Below are positions 15,481 through 23,729 of a DNA stretch of 64,000 nucleotides, piece after piece; within the stretch, counting starts at the first letter, position 1, and every line of letters starts with the position of its first letter. The notes beneath the pieces are model-generated. The model was not told the DNA's origin. It worked only from the letters and a program-made list of their open reading frames with translations, and did not search any database. The position numbers were made by a program, and so were the translations under genes. This DNA comes from CAYOZN01 sp964408455 (GTDB lineage: Bacteria > Planctomycetota > Phycisphaerae > UBA1845 > UTPLA1): assembly GCA_964408455.1 (NCBI GenBank), contig CAYOZN010000005.1:177503-241502 (forward strand). Reading direction: 5' to 3'.

Positions 15481-17256
15481 ATGCGTCCATCCACGAAGAA
15501 ATGGCTGCTGGTGCTGGCATCGCTGGCCGTGTTCGGCATGGGGTCGACGCGCATCGATGCGATCAATGCCCGCCGCAAGGCTGCACATCTGGTGCTGCCG
15601 CCGCTGCCCAGCGAAATGGCGCCGTCGGCGTTGTACACGCCGCTGCTTGCTTTGGGGCGTGCACCGCTGGTCGATGTGCTCTGGATGCGCGCGACGAAAC
15701 TCAAGGACGAGGGCCGCATCTTCGACGCCCTCCAGCTCGCCAGGCGCATCTGCGATCTTCAGCCGAAATTCCCCGACGTGTGGGCCTTTCAGGCCTGGAA
15801 CATGTCCTACAACATCTCGGTCACCTGCCGGGCCCCCGAGGAGCGATGGAAGTGGGTTCGCAACGGCTACGAGCTGCTGCGCGACAAGGGCATTCCGCTC
15901 AATCCCAACAACACGCAGCTCTATCGCGAGCTGGCGTGGATCCTGTTCCACAAGGTGGGCGACTTCATGGACGACCACCACTTTTATTACAAGAACGAAT
16001 TTGCCCGGGAGATGGAGAGCATCCTGGGCAAGCCGCCGAAGGATTTTGAACGGCCGGGTCGCGTGCGGGGAGACTTTTATCGCGACTACGACTTCCAGTC
16101 GCTGGCCGAGGCGCCGCAGACGATCGAAAAGCTGCTTAACGATGCCGATGTCAAGGCACTGGCCGATCGGCTGCGCGAATTCGGATTCGACGCGACGAAG
16201 CCCGGCATTTACCTGGGCCTCCTCGACAGCGTCGCGCGCGGCAAGGTGCTCATGCCCAATACGCCCGAGCACGAGCAGGAAAACCGCATGCAGGCGTTTC
16301 TGAAGTTCTTCGGTGAGGCGACGCGTGCCGACGCGAAGACGCGGCTGGAGAAATTCTGGCGGGCGTACCGTCTGCGGAACGAGGTGCGGCTCGATCCGGT
16401 GCGGATCGTGGAACTTCAGAAATGGCTGGGCGTCACGGTCGACTTCCGGCTTGCGGAGGCCCATGCCCTGTACTGGGCAAATGTTGGCATGGAAATGGGC
16501 AGCGACAAGCGCGAGCCGGTCGACGTTCACAAGCTCAACACCAATCGCATCGAGTTCTTCTGCCTTCAGAAGTTCTTCCATCGCGGCCGCCTGGCCATGA
16601 GCCCGGAGGCCGACATGGGAGAGCCGCCGCTGATGTCGCCAGATCTTCGCATGGTGCCGATCCTGTTCCGCCTGTTGATTGAGGAATCGGAAAAGTACCT
16701 CGTGGACGAGCGGTCGGGTAAGCCCGTCTCCGAGAACTTCCGCACCAACTTTGTCGGCTTCGTGCGCTCGGCGATCCTGCGCTATCACGAAGTGGGCAGT
16801 GACGCGGATGCGAAGGAATACTTCGAGTATCTCCGCGAACACTATCCCGATCCGGTGTACGACAAGGGCTTCGACCATTTCCTGAGCGAGCAGGTCGATT
16901 TCGACCGCGATCTGAACGACTTCCGCATCGTGATGGCGCGGATCGAGGCCCTGGTCAGCCGCGCCATATTGAACTACGCCTATGACGAGGACGACCAGGC
17001 CGTGGCCGCGATGCAACGGGCAAAGCAGGTCTACAACATCTACCAGACGAATGCCATCTCCGACCGGCAGCGCCTTCAGGGCAGCGACAAGAAGATCGAA
17101 TCGTTCGCGTCGATCGTCACCAACCTGGTCCACTATCGCGGCGGGATGTTCAATCGCTACGAGACGTATGTGCGCGTATGCAGGAAGATGAACATCGAGC
17201 CGCTGCCGCCCGCCCCCGAGGAGCCCGCCGGGACTGAAAATGCCACGCGAAATTAA
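15481..17256 (+). CDS. Conserved-looking exported or anchored protein with TPR-like start, unknown function
   Basis: This 591-residue protein is not a family I can name. It begins with a signal or anchor (KKWLLVLASLAVFGMGSTRI). A TPR-like pair follows (DALQLARRICDLQPKFPDVW), and the rest is charged, helical and soluble with many Tyr/Trp/Arg positions, such as RYHEVGSDADAKEYFEYLRE. It is in the same direction as the ABC genes, 72 bp behind the permease, and overlaps the next gene by 17 bp, so it belongs to the operon. It could be a periplasmic scaffold or substrate-handling partner of the ABC transporter; this is position-based inference. The start MRPSTKK was chosen because the hydrophobic segment follows directly. 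Confidence 0.6.
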   Translation: MRPSTKKWLLVLASLAVFGMGSTRIDAINARRKAAHLVLPPLPSEMAPSALYTPLLALGRAPLVDVLWMRATKLKDEGRIFDALQLARRICDLQPKFPDVWAFQAWNMSYNISVTCRAPEERWKWVRNGYELLRDKGIPLNPNNTQLYRELAWILFHKVGDFMDDHHFYYKNEFAREMESILGKPPKDFERPGRVRGDFYRDYDFQSLAEAPQTIEKLLNDADVKALADRLREFGFDATKPGIYLGLLDSVARGKVLMPNTPEHEQENRMQAFLKFFGEATRADAKTRLEKFWRAYRLRNEVRLDPVRIVELQKWLGVTVDFRLAEAHALYWANVGMEMGSDKREPVDVHKLNTNRIEFFCLQKFFHRGRLAMSPEADMGEPPLMSPDLRMVPILFRLLIEESEKYLVDERSGKPVSENFRTNFVGFVRSAILRYHEVGSDADAKEYFEYLREHYPDPVYDKGFDHFLSEQVDFDRDLNDFRIVMARIEALVSRAILNYAYDEDDQAVAAMQRAKQVYNIYQTNAISDRQRLQGSDKKIESFASIVTNLVHYRGGMFNRYETYVRVCRKMNIEPLPPAPEEPAGTENATRN

Positions 17257-17686
17257 CGTGCCCTGGTATCGCGACGGCCTTTCGTTTCGCTGCACCCAGT
17301 GCGGCAACTGCTGCACCGGCGCGCCGGGATATGTATGGCTGACGCGGGATGAGATCGACGGGATCGCGGCGTTTCTGAATCGCAAGGAGCTCGGGCCGGA
17401 ACACCTGCGGCGCGTCGGTTCGAAATACTCCCTGACGGAGGATCGCCGCACCGGCGACTGCTGCTTCCTCAAGCGACTGCCCGATGGCAAGCGCGTCTGC
17501 GGCATCTATCCGGTGCGGCCGTTGCAGTGTCGCACTTGGCCATTCTGGGATGACAATCTGGAATCGCCCGACACCTGGGCCGACGCCGCCACTGGCTGCC
17601 CGGGAATGAACAAGGGCCCGCGCCACACGTTCGTGCAGATCGAAGTGCGCCGGAAGGCGCGCACGTGGGAGGAGGCGGCCGGATGA
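17240..17686 (+). CDS. YkgJ-family cysteine-cluster protein 1
   Basis: This 148-residue protein has the Cys pattern of YkgJ (zinc- or iron-chelating Cx8C-like) proteins: FRCTQCGNCCTGAPGYVWLT near the N-terminus, then CCFLKR, VCGIYPVRPLQCRTWPFW and a final Cys in ATGCPGMN. The conserved IYPVRPLQCR stretch is diagnostic of the family. The metal cofactor and reaction are not established for most members; an Fe-S cluster or zinc is assumed. It overlaps the upstream gene by 17 bp and its stop overlaps the start of a second YkgJ gene, so the pair should be co-translated. Confidence 0.88.
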   Translation: MPREINVPWYRDGLSFRCTQCGNCCTGAPGYVWLTRDEIDGIAAFLNRKELGPEHLRRVGSKYSLTEDRRTGDCCFLKRLPDGKRVCGIYPVRPLQCRTWPFWDDNLESPDTWADAATGCPGMNKGPRHTFVQIEVRRKARTWEEAAG

Positions 17687-18210
17687 GCCACGCCCTGACC
17701 GATGCGGTGATTGCCGCCGCCGGGGATGAGGCGCTGGCCGGGGACCTGCGTGAATTCTACGAGTCGGTCGACGCGGCCGTTGCGCAGCGTACGCCGGTGT
17801 GCACCAATCGCGGCCTCTGCTGTAACTTTCAGGCCTACGGTCATCGGCTGTACGTGACCGCGGTCGAGCTTGCCTATTTTGTCCGGCAAGTCGGAGCGAT
17901 GCGGCCGCCCGGAACGACAGGGGCCTGCCCGTACCAGGTCGGCGGCCTGTGCACGGCGCGGGAGGGCCGACCGCTGGGATGCCGGATCTACTATTGCGAT
18001 CCCACGGCCCAGCACTGGCAGAACGACGAGTATGAACGGCAACTGGGGCGGCTGAAGGCCATTGGCGAGGTGCATGGGGTGCCGTATGCCTACGTCGAGT
18101 GGTTATCGGCATTGGAGCGGATCGCGGCCGCGCAGCCGGCGAAGGCGGGCGATATGCCGCCGGCTGTCGATTTCATTGACCCGCGCCGGCTGCCCGTGAT
18201 AGAATCGTGA
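17683..18210 (+). CDS. YkgJ-like cysteine-cluster protein 2
   Basis: This 175-residue protein has a related but diverged Cys pattern: PVCTNRGLCCNFQAYGHRLY, then GACPYQVGGLCTAREGRPLG and CRIYYCDP. It is divergent enough from its neighbour that a recent tandem duplication is unlikely. Start and previous stop overlap in ATGA, indicating translational coupling. Two adjacent Cys-cluster proteins may form a heterodimer or act in sequence on one metal centre (inference). Confidence 0.82.
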   Translation: MSHALTDAVIAAAGDEALAGDLREFYESVDAAVAQRTPVCTNRGLCCNFQAYGHRLYVTAVELAYFVRQVGAMRPPGTTGACPYQVGGLCTAREGRPLGCRIYYCDPTAQHWQNDEYERQLGRLKAIGEVHGVPYAYVEWLSALERIAAAQPAKAGDMPPAVDFIDPRRLPVIES

Positions 18211-18300
18211 ACACGTCGGAAAAGCGACGTCCTGCCGGCCGGTGCCCGCGAGGGTTGCCCGGCCTTATGCACACGCCTTTTTGCCTTCGAGGAAGAAGCC

Positions 18301-18510
18301 ATGCGCACTATCCGCAAGTTGTTGTTGGTCATCGTGGCCGCCGTTGCCATCGGTCCCATGGTCGGTTGCGGCGTCGGCACGACGCAGGAAGAAAACTGGC
18401 GGACTGTTCGCCGGGTTGCCGATTACGATGCCCGCATGATGGTGGACGATCTGGCCCTTTTTGCCCAGACGCACCGCACGATGCGTACGTCGCGCTGGAT
18501 CATTGACTGA
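18301..18510 (+). CDS. Small lipoprotein, unknown function
   Basis: This 69-residue protein has a short basic start, a hydrophobic core (LLLVIVAAVAI) and a lipobox-like MVGC, leaving a mature part of about 47 residues rich in Arg, Asp and Met (YDARMMVDDLALFAQTHRTM). A GAGGAAGAA ribosome site precedes the ATG. It follows the YkgJ pair in the same direction. No family was recognised. Confidence 0.65.
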   Translation: MRTIRKLLLVIVAAVAIGPMVGCGVGTTQEENWRTVRRVADYDARMMVDDLALFAQTHRTMRTSRWIID

Positions 18511-18681
18511 GCCGTTTTAGGTCTTGCCGCGGGTTCGCCCCGGGCACGCGCGGCTCCTGCGCGAATGTACTATTCCAGTTTGCACGAGAAACGCCGTGGC
18601 GCCACATGAGGCGCTGCGGCGTCTAGTTTTTGGCCGCGGTCGCCCCGGGAGCGCGGAGCCGCGCGAGTTCCGATCTCGATC

Positions 18682-19011
18682 ATGTCTGCCGAACATTCCG
18701 AATGGACCAGGCTGCTGGAGGTTTCAGCGCTGCCGCCGGGGAAAGGCCGGTTCATCGCCGCGGGCGGGTGTGAGCTGGCAGTCTTTCATATCGCTGAAAG
18801 CGGGCAGTTCGCCGTCATCGACAACAGTTGCCCGCACGCCGGCGGCAACCTGTCGGCCGGCAGCGTGGCCAACGGCGCGGTGACATGTCCGTGGCATCAA
18901 TGGGAATTTGACCTGGCGTCCGGCGTTTGCACGACGTCGGATCGCGTGTGCGTGCGGCGGTACGCCTGGCGCGTGGAGGCGGGCGTGCTTTACGCGAGGC
19001 TTACGGGCTGA
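18682..19011 (+). CDS. Rieske [2Fe-2S] ferredoxin (NirD-like)
   Basis: This 109-residue protein has both Rieske ligand boxes, CPHAGGNL (Cys50, His52) and CPWHQWEF (Cys69, His72), spaced as in small NirD/biphenyl-type ferredoxins. There is no signal peptide, so it is a cytosolic electron carrier. It closes the rightward run that includes two Cys-cluster proteins and is followed by a strong hairpin. The redox partner is not in the window. Confidence 0.92.
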   Translation: MSAEHSEWTRLLEVSALPPGKGRFIAAGGCELAVFHIAESGQFAVIDNSCPHAGGNLSAGSVANGAVTCPWHQWEFDLASGVCTTSDRVCVRRYAWRVEAGVLYARLTG

Positions 19012-19050
19012 AAGCGGTGTTGGCGATGTGCGGGGGCGCTCGAGTGATCA

Positions 19051-19083
19051 GTCATGTCCGGGCGCGGACGGCCCGGACATGAC
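19051..19083. terminator. Bidirectional hairpin terminator
   Basis: This is a perfect 13-bp inverted repeat, GTCATGTCCGGGC (19051-19063) and its complement (19071-19083), with a 7-nt loop. It lies between the convergent Rieske and TPR-repeat genes. There is no long U tract, so termination may be weak or factor-assisted. Confidence 0.65.
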
Positions 19084-19113
19084 GGTTTGACTTGGGATGG
19101 GCGGCTCTCTGCG

Positions 19114-21123
19114 TCAGCGATCCCACGCCGGTGACTGGTTCGTCTCCCATGCTGCCGCCTCGATGAAGGCGAGCGTCGACCGGTCGTGATCCGGATGCTG
19201 GAGATAGCCTTTCAGCATCGCGGCGCCCTCGACGCGCTGGCCGGAGAAATACCGCACGAAGCCGAGCAGGAAGAGCGCATCGGAATCGGCCGGGTTCTGG
19301 GCGACGTAATCCTCGAGTGCTCTTCGATGGGCCTCGGCGTCATCGGGCCGTCCGTAGACGAGACGCAGGTCGAAATCGCTGCGGGCCAGGGCACCGGAAT
19401 CCGCCAGGGCGCGGCGAATGGCGGCGGAGGCGTCGCCGTAGGCGCCAAGTGCATATTCAGCCAGGCCCAGGGCGACACGAACGCCGGCGTCGTCGCCCGC
19501 GTGAACCAGGGCGCGGACATATTCCTCCTGCGCCTGCTGGTAAGAACCGGCCTCGAATGCGGCATCGCCGCGGGCGATCGCGGCCTCAACCAGTGCCGCG
19601 GGATCGGCATCTTCGGCGGTGGGCGCCGGCGGCGCATCCGCGGGCTGCTGCTGGACATCCGATTTCTGTTCCTCGCGGAACTCCTGAAGGGCCTCGTTCT
19701 GGAGCGAGTCGTCGTAGGTCTCGGCGGGCGGGGCCGCCGTGTCATCCGGCCAATCCAGGTACACCGGCTCCTCGATTACCTCGGTAATCACCTCGTCGGT
19801 CAGCAGATAAGTCGTGTTGTCGTAGGCGTACGGCCACACGTAATGGCCCAACGGGCCGGCCGGATAATAAGCATCGACGTACCACGGCGCACAATGGGAC
19901 CAGCCGAAGCCGGCGACGATCGAGAATGTGTCCCAGTAGCCGCCCCCGTAAAACCCAGGCCAGTGACAGACGCCGCGGCCAAACTTGGTGAAGTGCCTGT
20001 GGCCAAAGCCGTGAAAGTGGCGGCCGATGCCGTGCCCGTGATGTCCATGGTGACCGCGGAAATGGCGGCCAATTCCATGGCGACTACCCCATCGCGACAG
20101 TCCGTGCCGCGCAGAAGGATGTCGACCGATGCCGCGGCTCAGCGTGCCGGAACGCGAGAGGCCGCGGTGCCGCAGATCGCGGCCGAGGCCGGATCGCGAG
20201 GCGCTGCCGCGTCCGAACGCCCCGTCAATACGCGACGTGCCGCCCGGCCGATGGCGCGGACTGATGCTGGATGCCGGGCGCCGCGTGGTTCCGGATGAAC
20301 GGCCCAGAGCGCCGCTTAAGCCGCGCGTGCCGCCGTTTCGCGACGGGCTGGATAGCCCGCTGCGCGGGCGGCTGCCGAGTGATCGCCGCTGCGTGCCCAA
20401 AGTGGAGCCGCCGCTCCGAACGGTGCCCGAAGGACGTGGCGAGCGCGTGATGCCAGGGGACGGTCCAAACGTAGAACGTGTTCCGCTGCCGGACGAGCGA
20501 AGACCGGACCGCGAACCAATGCCGGATGAACCAGGGCTCGAGGGTCTTCCGATACCCGAAGAGCGAAGGCCGGATCGCGAACCCATGCCGGAGGAACCAG
20601 TGCTCGAGGGCCTTCCCATACCCGGTGAGCGAAGGCCGGATCGCGAACCAATACCAGAGGAACCAAGGCCCGAAGGCCTCCCCATCCCCGAAGAGCGAAG
20701 GCCGGATCGGGATCCCAAACCGGAGGAACGAAGGCCGGATCGCGATCCCCCGCTCGAACTGAAGCCGTTTGAGCGAAAGCCGCCGCGGCCCAGACCGGAC
20801 GAGCGCATCCCCGAAGGGCCGCGCATGCCGGATGACCGCATGCCGGATGACCGCATGCCGGACGAGCCGCGCATCCCGGACGAACGCATCCCCGGCGATC
20901 GCATGCCGGACGAGCGCATTCCGGACGAACGGAAGCCGCCGCCACCGCGCATGCCGCCGCCGGCTCTCATTCCACTACTCGCGCGCATGCCGCCCCCGCG
21001 CGACTGGCCGGAGCGCATGTTCTGTGCGTCGGCAAGCTGCCAGGGAACAAGGGTGATGACAAGGGCGGCGGCGGCGATCAGGAGAAATCTGACGTAGCTG
21101 CGTCGCGAGGGGAGGTGAGACAT
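19114..21123 (-). CDS. Exported Ser/Gly/Met/Arg-repeat protein with C-terminal TPR
   Basis: This 669-residue protein has a signal peptide (FLLIAAAALVITLVPWQLADA). Residues of about 35-300 are almost entirely Gly, Ser, Arg and Met, with GMRSSGMR-type units and a 22-residue repeat (SGLRSSGMGRPSxxGSSGIG pattern), then a His-rich stretch (HGIGRHFRGHHGHHGHGIGR). A middle aromatic domain (HWPGFYGGGYWDTFSIVAGF) is followed by a TPR pair near the end (ARGDAAFEAGSYQQAQEEYV). The very strong AAAGGAGG ribosome site and this start agree. The middle and TPR parts resemble planctomycete envelope proteins of unknown role. The basic, Met-rich part could bind metal, polyanion or peptidoglycan (inference). It is a single-gene unit, divergent from the parvulin gene. 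Confidence 0.75.
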   Translation of the reverse strand: MSHLPSRRSYVRFLLIAAAALVITLVPWQLADAQNMRSGQSRGGGMRASSGMRAGGGMRGGGGFRSSGMRSSGMRSPGMRSSGMRGSSGMRSSGMRSSGMRGPSGMRSSGLGRGGFRSNGFSSSGGSRSGLRSSGLGSRSGLRSSGMGRPSGLGSSGIGSRSGLRSPGMGRPSSTGSSGMGSRSGLRSSGIGRPSSPGSSGIGSRSGLRSSGSGTRSTFGPSPGITRSPRPSGTVRSGGSTLGTQRRSLGSRPRSGLSSPSRNGGTRGLSGALGRSSGTTRRPASSISPRHRPGGTSRIDGAFGRGSASRSGLGRDLRHRGLSRSGTLSRGIGRHPSARHGLSRWGSRHGIGRHFRGHHGHHGHGIGRHFHGFGHRHFTKFGRGVCHWPGFYGGGYWDTFSIVAGFGWSHCAPWYVDAYYPAGPLGHYVWPYAYDNTTYLLTDEVITEVIEEPVYLDWPDDTAAPPAETYDDSLQNEALQEFREEQKSDVQQQPADAPPAPTAEDADPAALVEAAIARGDAAFEAGSYQQAQEEYVRALVHAGDDAGVRVALGLAEYALGAYGDASAAIRRALADSGALARSDFDLRLVYGRPDDAEAHRRALEDYVAQNPADSDALFLLGFVRYFSGQRVEGAAMLKGYLQHPDHDRSTLAFIEAAAWETNQSPAWDR
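20495..20760 (-). repeat. 66-bp tandem repeat inside the Ser/Gly-repeat gene
   Basis: The motif GAGCGAAGGCCGGATCGCGA recurs at 20495, 20561, 20627 and 20693, exactly 66 bp apart, encoding a 22-residue repeat. Copies differ mostly at silent or conservative positions, so the array is maintained at the protein level but could still change length by slippage. Confidence 0.85.
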
Positions 21124-21325
21124 GGGCGGCCTCCTTTCACACGAAAATTGTATCCGGTCGGCGCAAGGCGTTCCAAACGGTTGGCTGCGAATTATCATGG
21201 TAGCTCGATGCAGGACGCTCGCTCCCTGTCGTTGGGCGAATGAACTGTGTAACGCCAATGTGGCGCTGTTGGCGCCAATCGACATGCGGAATCGAGTTGT
21301 CGCGATTCACAAAAGGACTGGACCA

Positions 21326-22432
21326 ATGTCGCCAGATCGTGAGCGCCGTAATCGACGCCCGGAGTTCCGCCGCCCACTGGGCGTGCGGTGCATTGTGCTG
21401 CTATGTGTGGCGGCGCCGGCGTTCGCCGGTGCTTGTTCACCGGCCGCCGACGGCGGACCGCGGCGGACCGTTGCTCAGCGCCTGGCGGAGCCGGCAGCCA
21501 CGTCAATGCCCTCTACGTTAGACACCGCCGAACCGGCACCGTTAGGGCCGGCGGTGGCGCTGGTGAACGGGCGCCCCATCGGCCTGAGGGAACTGGTGCG
21601 CATCCTGCTGGATGGGCGGGGTATCGGGGTGCTCCAGCGCATGGTGCAGCTCGAGGCGGTCCGGCAGGAAGGCGAGCGGCTGGGGTTGAGCGTGTTGGAG
21701 GAAGACGTGCAGAGGGAGTATGAGCTGGCCCTGCGGGCCGATCGGTTCAACGGCAAGGATGTCGAGGCGCTGACGCCGGCGAGAAAGGACCAGCTCATCG
21801 ACGAATGGACGCGCACGCGCGGCGTCACGCGGGAGGAACTCGATATCACCATGCAGCGCCAGGCGTGGTTGCGCAGGATTGTGGGCGATTCAATCGCCGC
21901 CACGCCGGAGCAGGTGCAGGCCGAGTTTCAGCGCCGCCACGGCGAAAAGGTGGAGGTGCGGCACATCCAGATTCCGGCCGAGCGCGTCCATACACAGATT
22001 CGCCAGCGGCTCGAGCGGGGCGATCGCTTCGAGGACCTGGTCGCCGAATTCAGCCAGAATTCGTTCTCGCGCGAGCGGGGCGGGCTTCTGCCGCCTTTCA
22101 CGCGCAACGACGCGAGCGTTCCCGGTGTCTTCCGCGAGGCGGCGTTTCAGCTTGAGCCGGGCGCGGTGTCGAACCCCATTGCGGCCGAAGGGTCCTTTCA
22201 CGTGTTGCAGCTGGAGCGGCGCATTCCGGCCGATGACGCGTCGTTCGACTCGGAACGGGAACATCTGGAAGCGGCGGTTCGGCTCCGGCTCACCGAGGAG
22301 CGGATGCAGGAAGTCGGTCGGCGCCTGCTGCTGACGGCCGACTTACAGATCGAGGATCGGACGCTGCGCGAGCAATATCGAAAGCTGCACGCCGCCGACC
22401 AGCTGGAGGGGCCGCCGCTGCGCGGGCAATAG
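21326..22432 (+). CDS. Parvulin-type peptidyl-prolyl isomerase (PPIC), exported lipoprotein candidate
   Basis: This 368-residue protein has a hydrophobic signal (RCIVLLCVAAPAFAGACS) whose GAC may be a lipobox. A SurA-like helical chaperone region follows (ALVNGRPIGLRELVRILL), then a PPIC domain: VRHIQIPAERVHTQIRQRLE, FEDLVAEFSQNSFSRERGGL and AFQLEPGAVSNPIAAEGSFH. The predicted role is a periplasmic folding helper for exported proteins. The ATG follows AAAAGGA at suitable spacing; the long in-frame extension upstream would overlap the divergent promoter region. It starts a rightward envelope series leading to the secretion operon. Confidence 0.85.
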   Translation: MSPDRERRNRRPEFRRPLGVRCIVLLCVAAPAFAGACSPAADGGPRRTVAQRLAEPAATSMPSTLDTAEPAPLGPAVALVNGRPIGLRELVRILLDGRGIGVLQRMVQLEAVRQEGERLGLSVLEEDVQREYELALRADRFNGKDVEALTPARKDQLIDEWTRTRGVTREELDITMQRQAWLRRIVGDSIAATPEQVQAEFQRRHGEKVEVRHIQIPAERVHTQIRQRLERGDRFEDLVAEFSQNSFSRERGGLLPPFTRNDASVPGVFREAAFQLEPGAVSNPIAAEGSFHVLQLERRIPADDASFDSEREHLEAAVRLRLTEERMQEVGRRLLLTADLQIEDRTLREQYRKLHAADQLEGPPLRGQ

Positions 22433-22558
22433 ACGAGGCCAAAGACTTCGTTCGCGCCGATGCGGCCGCGTCTCGTTTTGACGCGCTGTGACCGCTCGTT
22501 ATAATCCCGCCGCGTGCCTGAGATCGCGCAAGTCAATCGTCGGCAAGGAATTACTTGC

Positions 22559-23170
22559 ATGATGCAACAGCGAGCGTCGCGTCGGTGGCATCGAGGAAGC
22601 CAGGCTGGGCCACGGCATGCCGCGGGGCTCTGTGCGTGTCTGGGGCTGGCGCTGTCGCATGGCGGTTGCGGCGATCGCGGCAAGGTCGCGCCAATCGCCG
22701 ATGGACCGACGGCCGAGCAACTCGTCTCCTATTACAGTCCCTCGCGCATCGAGATCCTGCCGCACTCCCGGCCGCGCAGCTTCGACGAAGATCTCATTCC
22801 GGACGGGCTGAAGGTGTGGCTGCGGCCGCTGGACAGCGCCGGCGATTCGGTCAAGGCCTACGGCGTGTATCGTTTCGAGCTGTACCACTACCGGCCGGCC
22901 ACGACCGATCGGCGCGGCGAACTGATTCAGCAATGGACGCAGCCCATCCTCGATCCCTCGGCCCAGCAGCGCTACTGGAACAAGTTCGCCAATGCCTGCG
23001 AGTTTCACCTGAGCTGGGAGGGGGCGCCGCTGCCGACCGATCGAAAGTACATCCTGAAGGCCATTTTCGAGGCACCGTCGAGCAATCGTCTGTTCGACGA
23101 GCACGAATTCGAGTTTCGACTCGACACCGAGGCGATTCGCGAATCGCTTCAGCCATCGAGCGGAAACTGA
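22559..23170 (+). CDS. Lipoprotein, unknown function, similar in layout to the one at 49439
   Basis: This 203-residue protein has a signal and a lipobox-like HGGC in GLALSHGGCGDRG. The mature part has a beta-rich domain: GLKVWLRPLDSAGDSVKAYG, YRFELYHYRP, LIQQWTQPIL and EFHLSWEG. The same order of features (short mature linker, KxxLxPxD, ELY, LxQxW, FxLxW) recurs in the lipoprotein at 49439. The ATG at 22559 follows AAGGA. No named family is recognised. Confidence 0.7.
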   Translation: MMQQRASRRWHRGSQAGPRHAAGLCACLGLALSHGGCGDRGKVAPIADGPTAEQLVSYYSPSRIEILPHSRPRSFDEDLIPDGLKVWLRPLDSAGDSVKAYGVYRFELYHYRPATTDRRGELIQQWTQPILDPSAQQRYWNKFANACEFHLSWEGAPLPTDRKYILKAIFEAPSSNRLFDEHEFEFRLDTEAIRESLQPSSGN

Positions 23171-23200
23171 CAAACCCCGATACATGAGGAGGAGCGGTGT

Positions 23201-23554
23201 ATGGTTCGACGCGTGGGAACCCTTTCATGCGGTGTTCTGGCTTTGGCACTCTTCGCCGGATGCTCGGACAACAAGCTGACTCGTCAGAATTATGATCTGA
23301 TCATGGTGAACACGTCCGACAAGAACGAGGTTCGAAGCTGCCTGGGAGACAAACACCTGATCGACCGCGGCGACACCTGGGAATACTCGGACATGGACCG
23401 CAAATTGAGCGTCTGGTTCGAATTCGACAAGCAGGGCGTCGTCACACGCAAGCAGTGGATCACGGGCGAGGGCGGCTTCGAAGACGATTCGAAGGAAATG
23501 CCCGCCGGCGAAACACGCTCGACCGAAGACTATCGCAGCACGACCGACCGGTAA
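23201..23554 (+). CDS. Small lipoprotein with SmpA/BamE-like fold hints
   Basis: This 117-residue protein has a clear lipobox (ALALFAGCSDN) and an AGGAGGAG ribosome site. The mature part has LTRQNYDLIMVNTSDKNEVR, DTWEYSDMDRK, and LSVWFEFDKQGVVTRKQWI. A two-helix, three-strand order with a 'V..W....' ending is reminiscent of SmpA/OmlA/BamE domains, but the match is by shape only. It belongs to the cluster of envelope genes before the secretion operon. Confidence 0.7.
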   Translation: MVRRVGTLSCGVLALALFAGCSDNKLTRQNYDLIMVNTSDKNEVRSCLGDKHLIDRGDTWEYSDMDRKLSVWFEFDKQGVVTRKQWITGEGGFEDDSKEMPAGETRSTEDYRSTTDR

Positions 23555-23729
23555 GCGGCGTCGCGACGGCCGGGGCCGGCGTACGGGGGGTGCCGCCGGG
23601 TCTGAAATAAGGCAAGCATTTCGCATACAATGTGGCGGGCGGGCCAGGGGGTCCGCCCGTTGTCATTTGCGCGCCTGCCGCGGGGCAGGCGCCTGCGGCG
23701 GCGGTCGCCCGGGACGCCGCATTCACGGC

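Noticed and set aside
15238..17505. A 755-codon antisense frame opposite the unknown exported protein
   Set aside because: The plus-strand gene has a signal segment, sensible composition and operon overlap; the antisense product does not.
17240..18210. The two Cys-cluster genes as one gene split by a frameshift
   Set aside because: Each has its own full set of Cys motifs and a normal start; the ATGA overlap is ordinary translational coupling.
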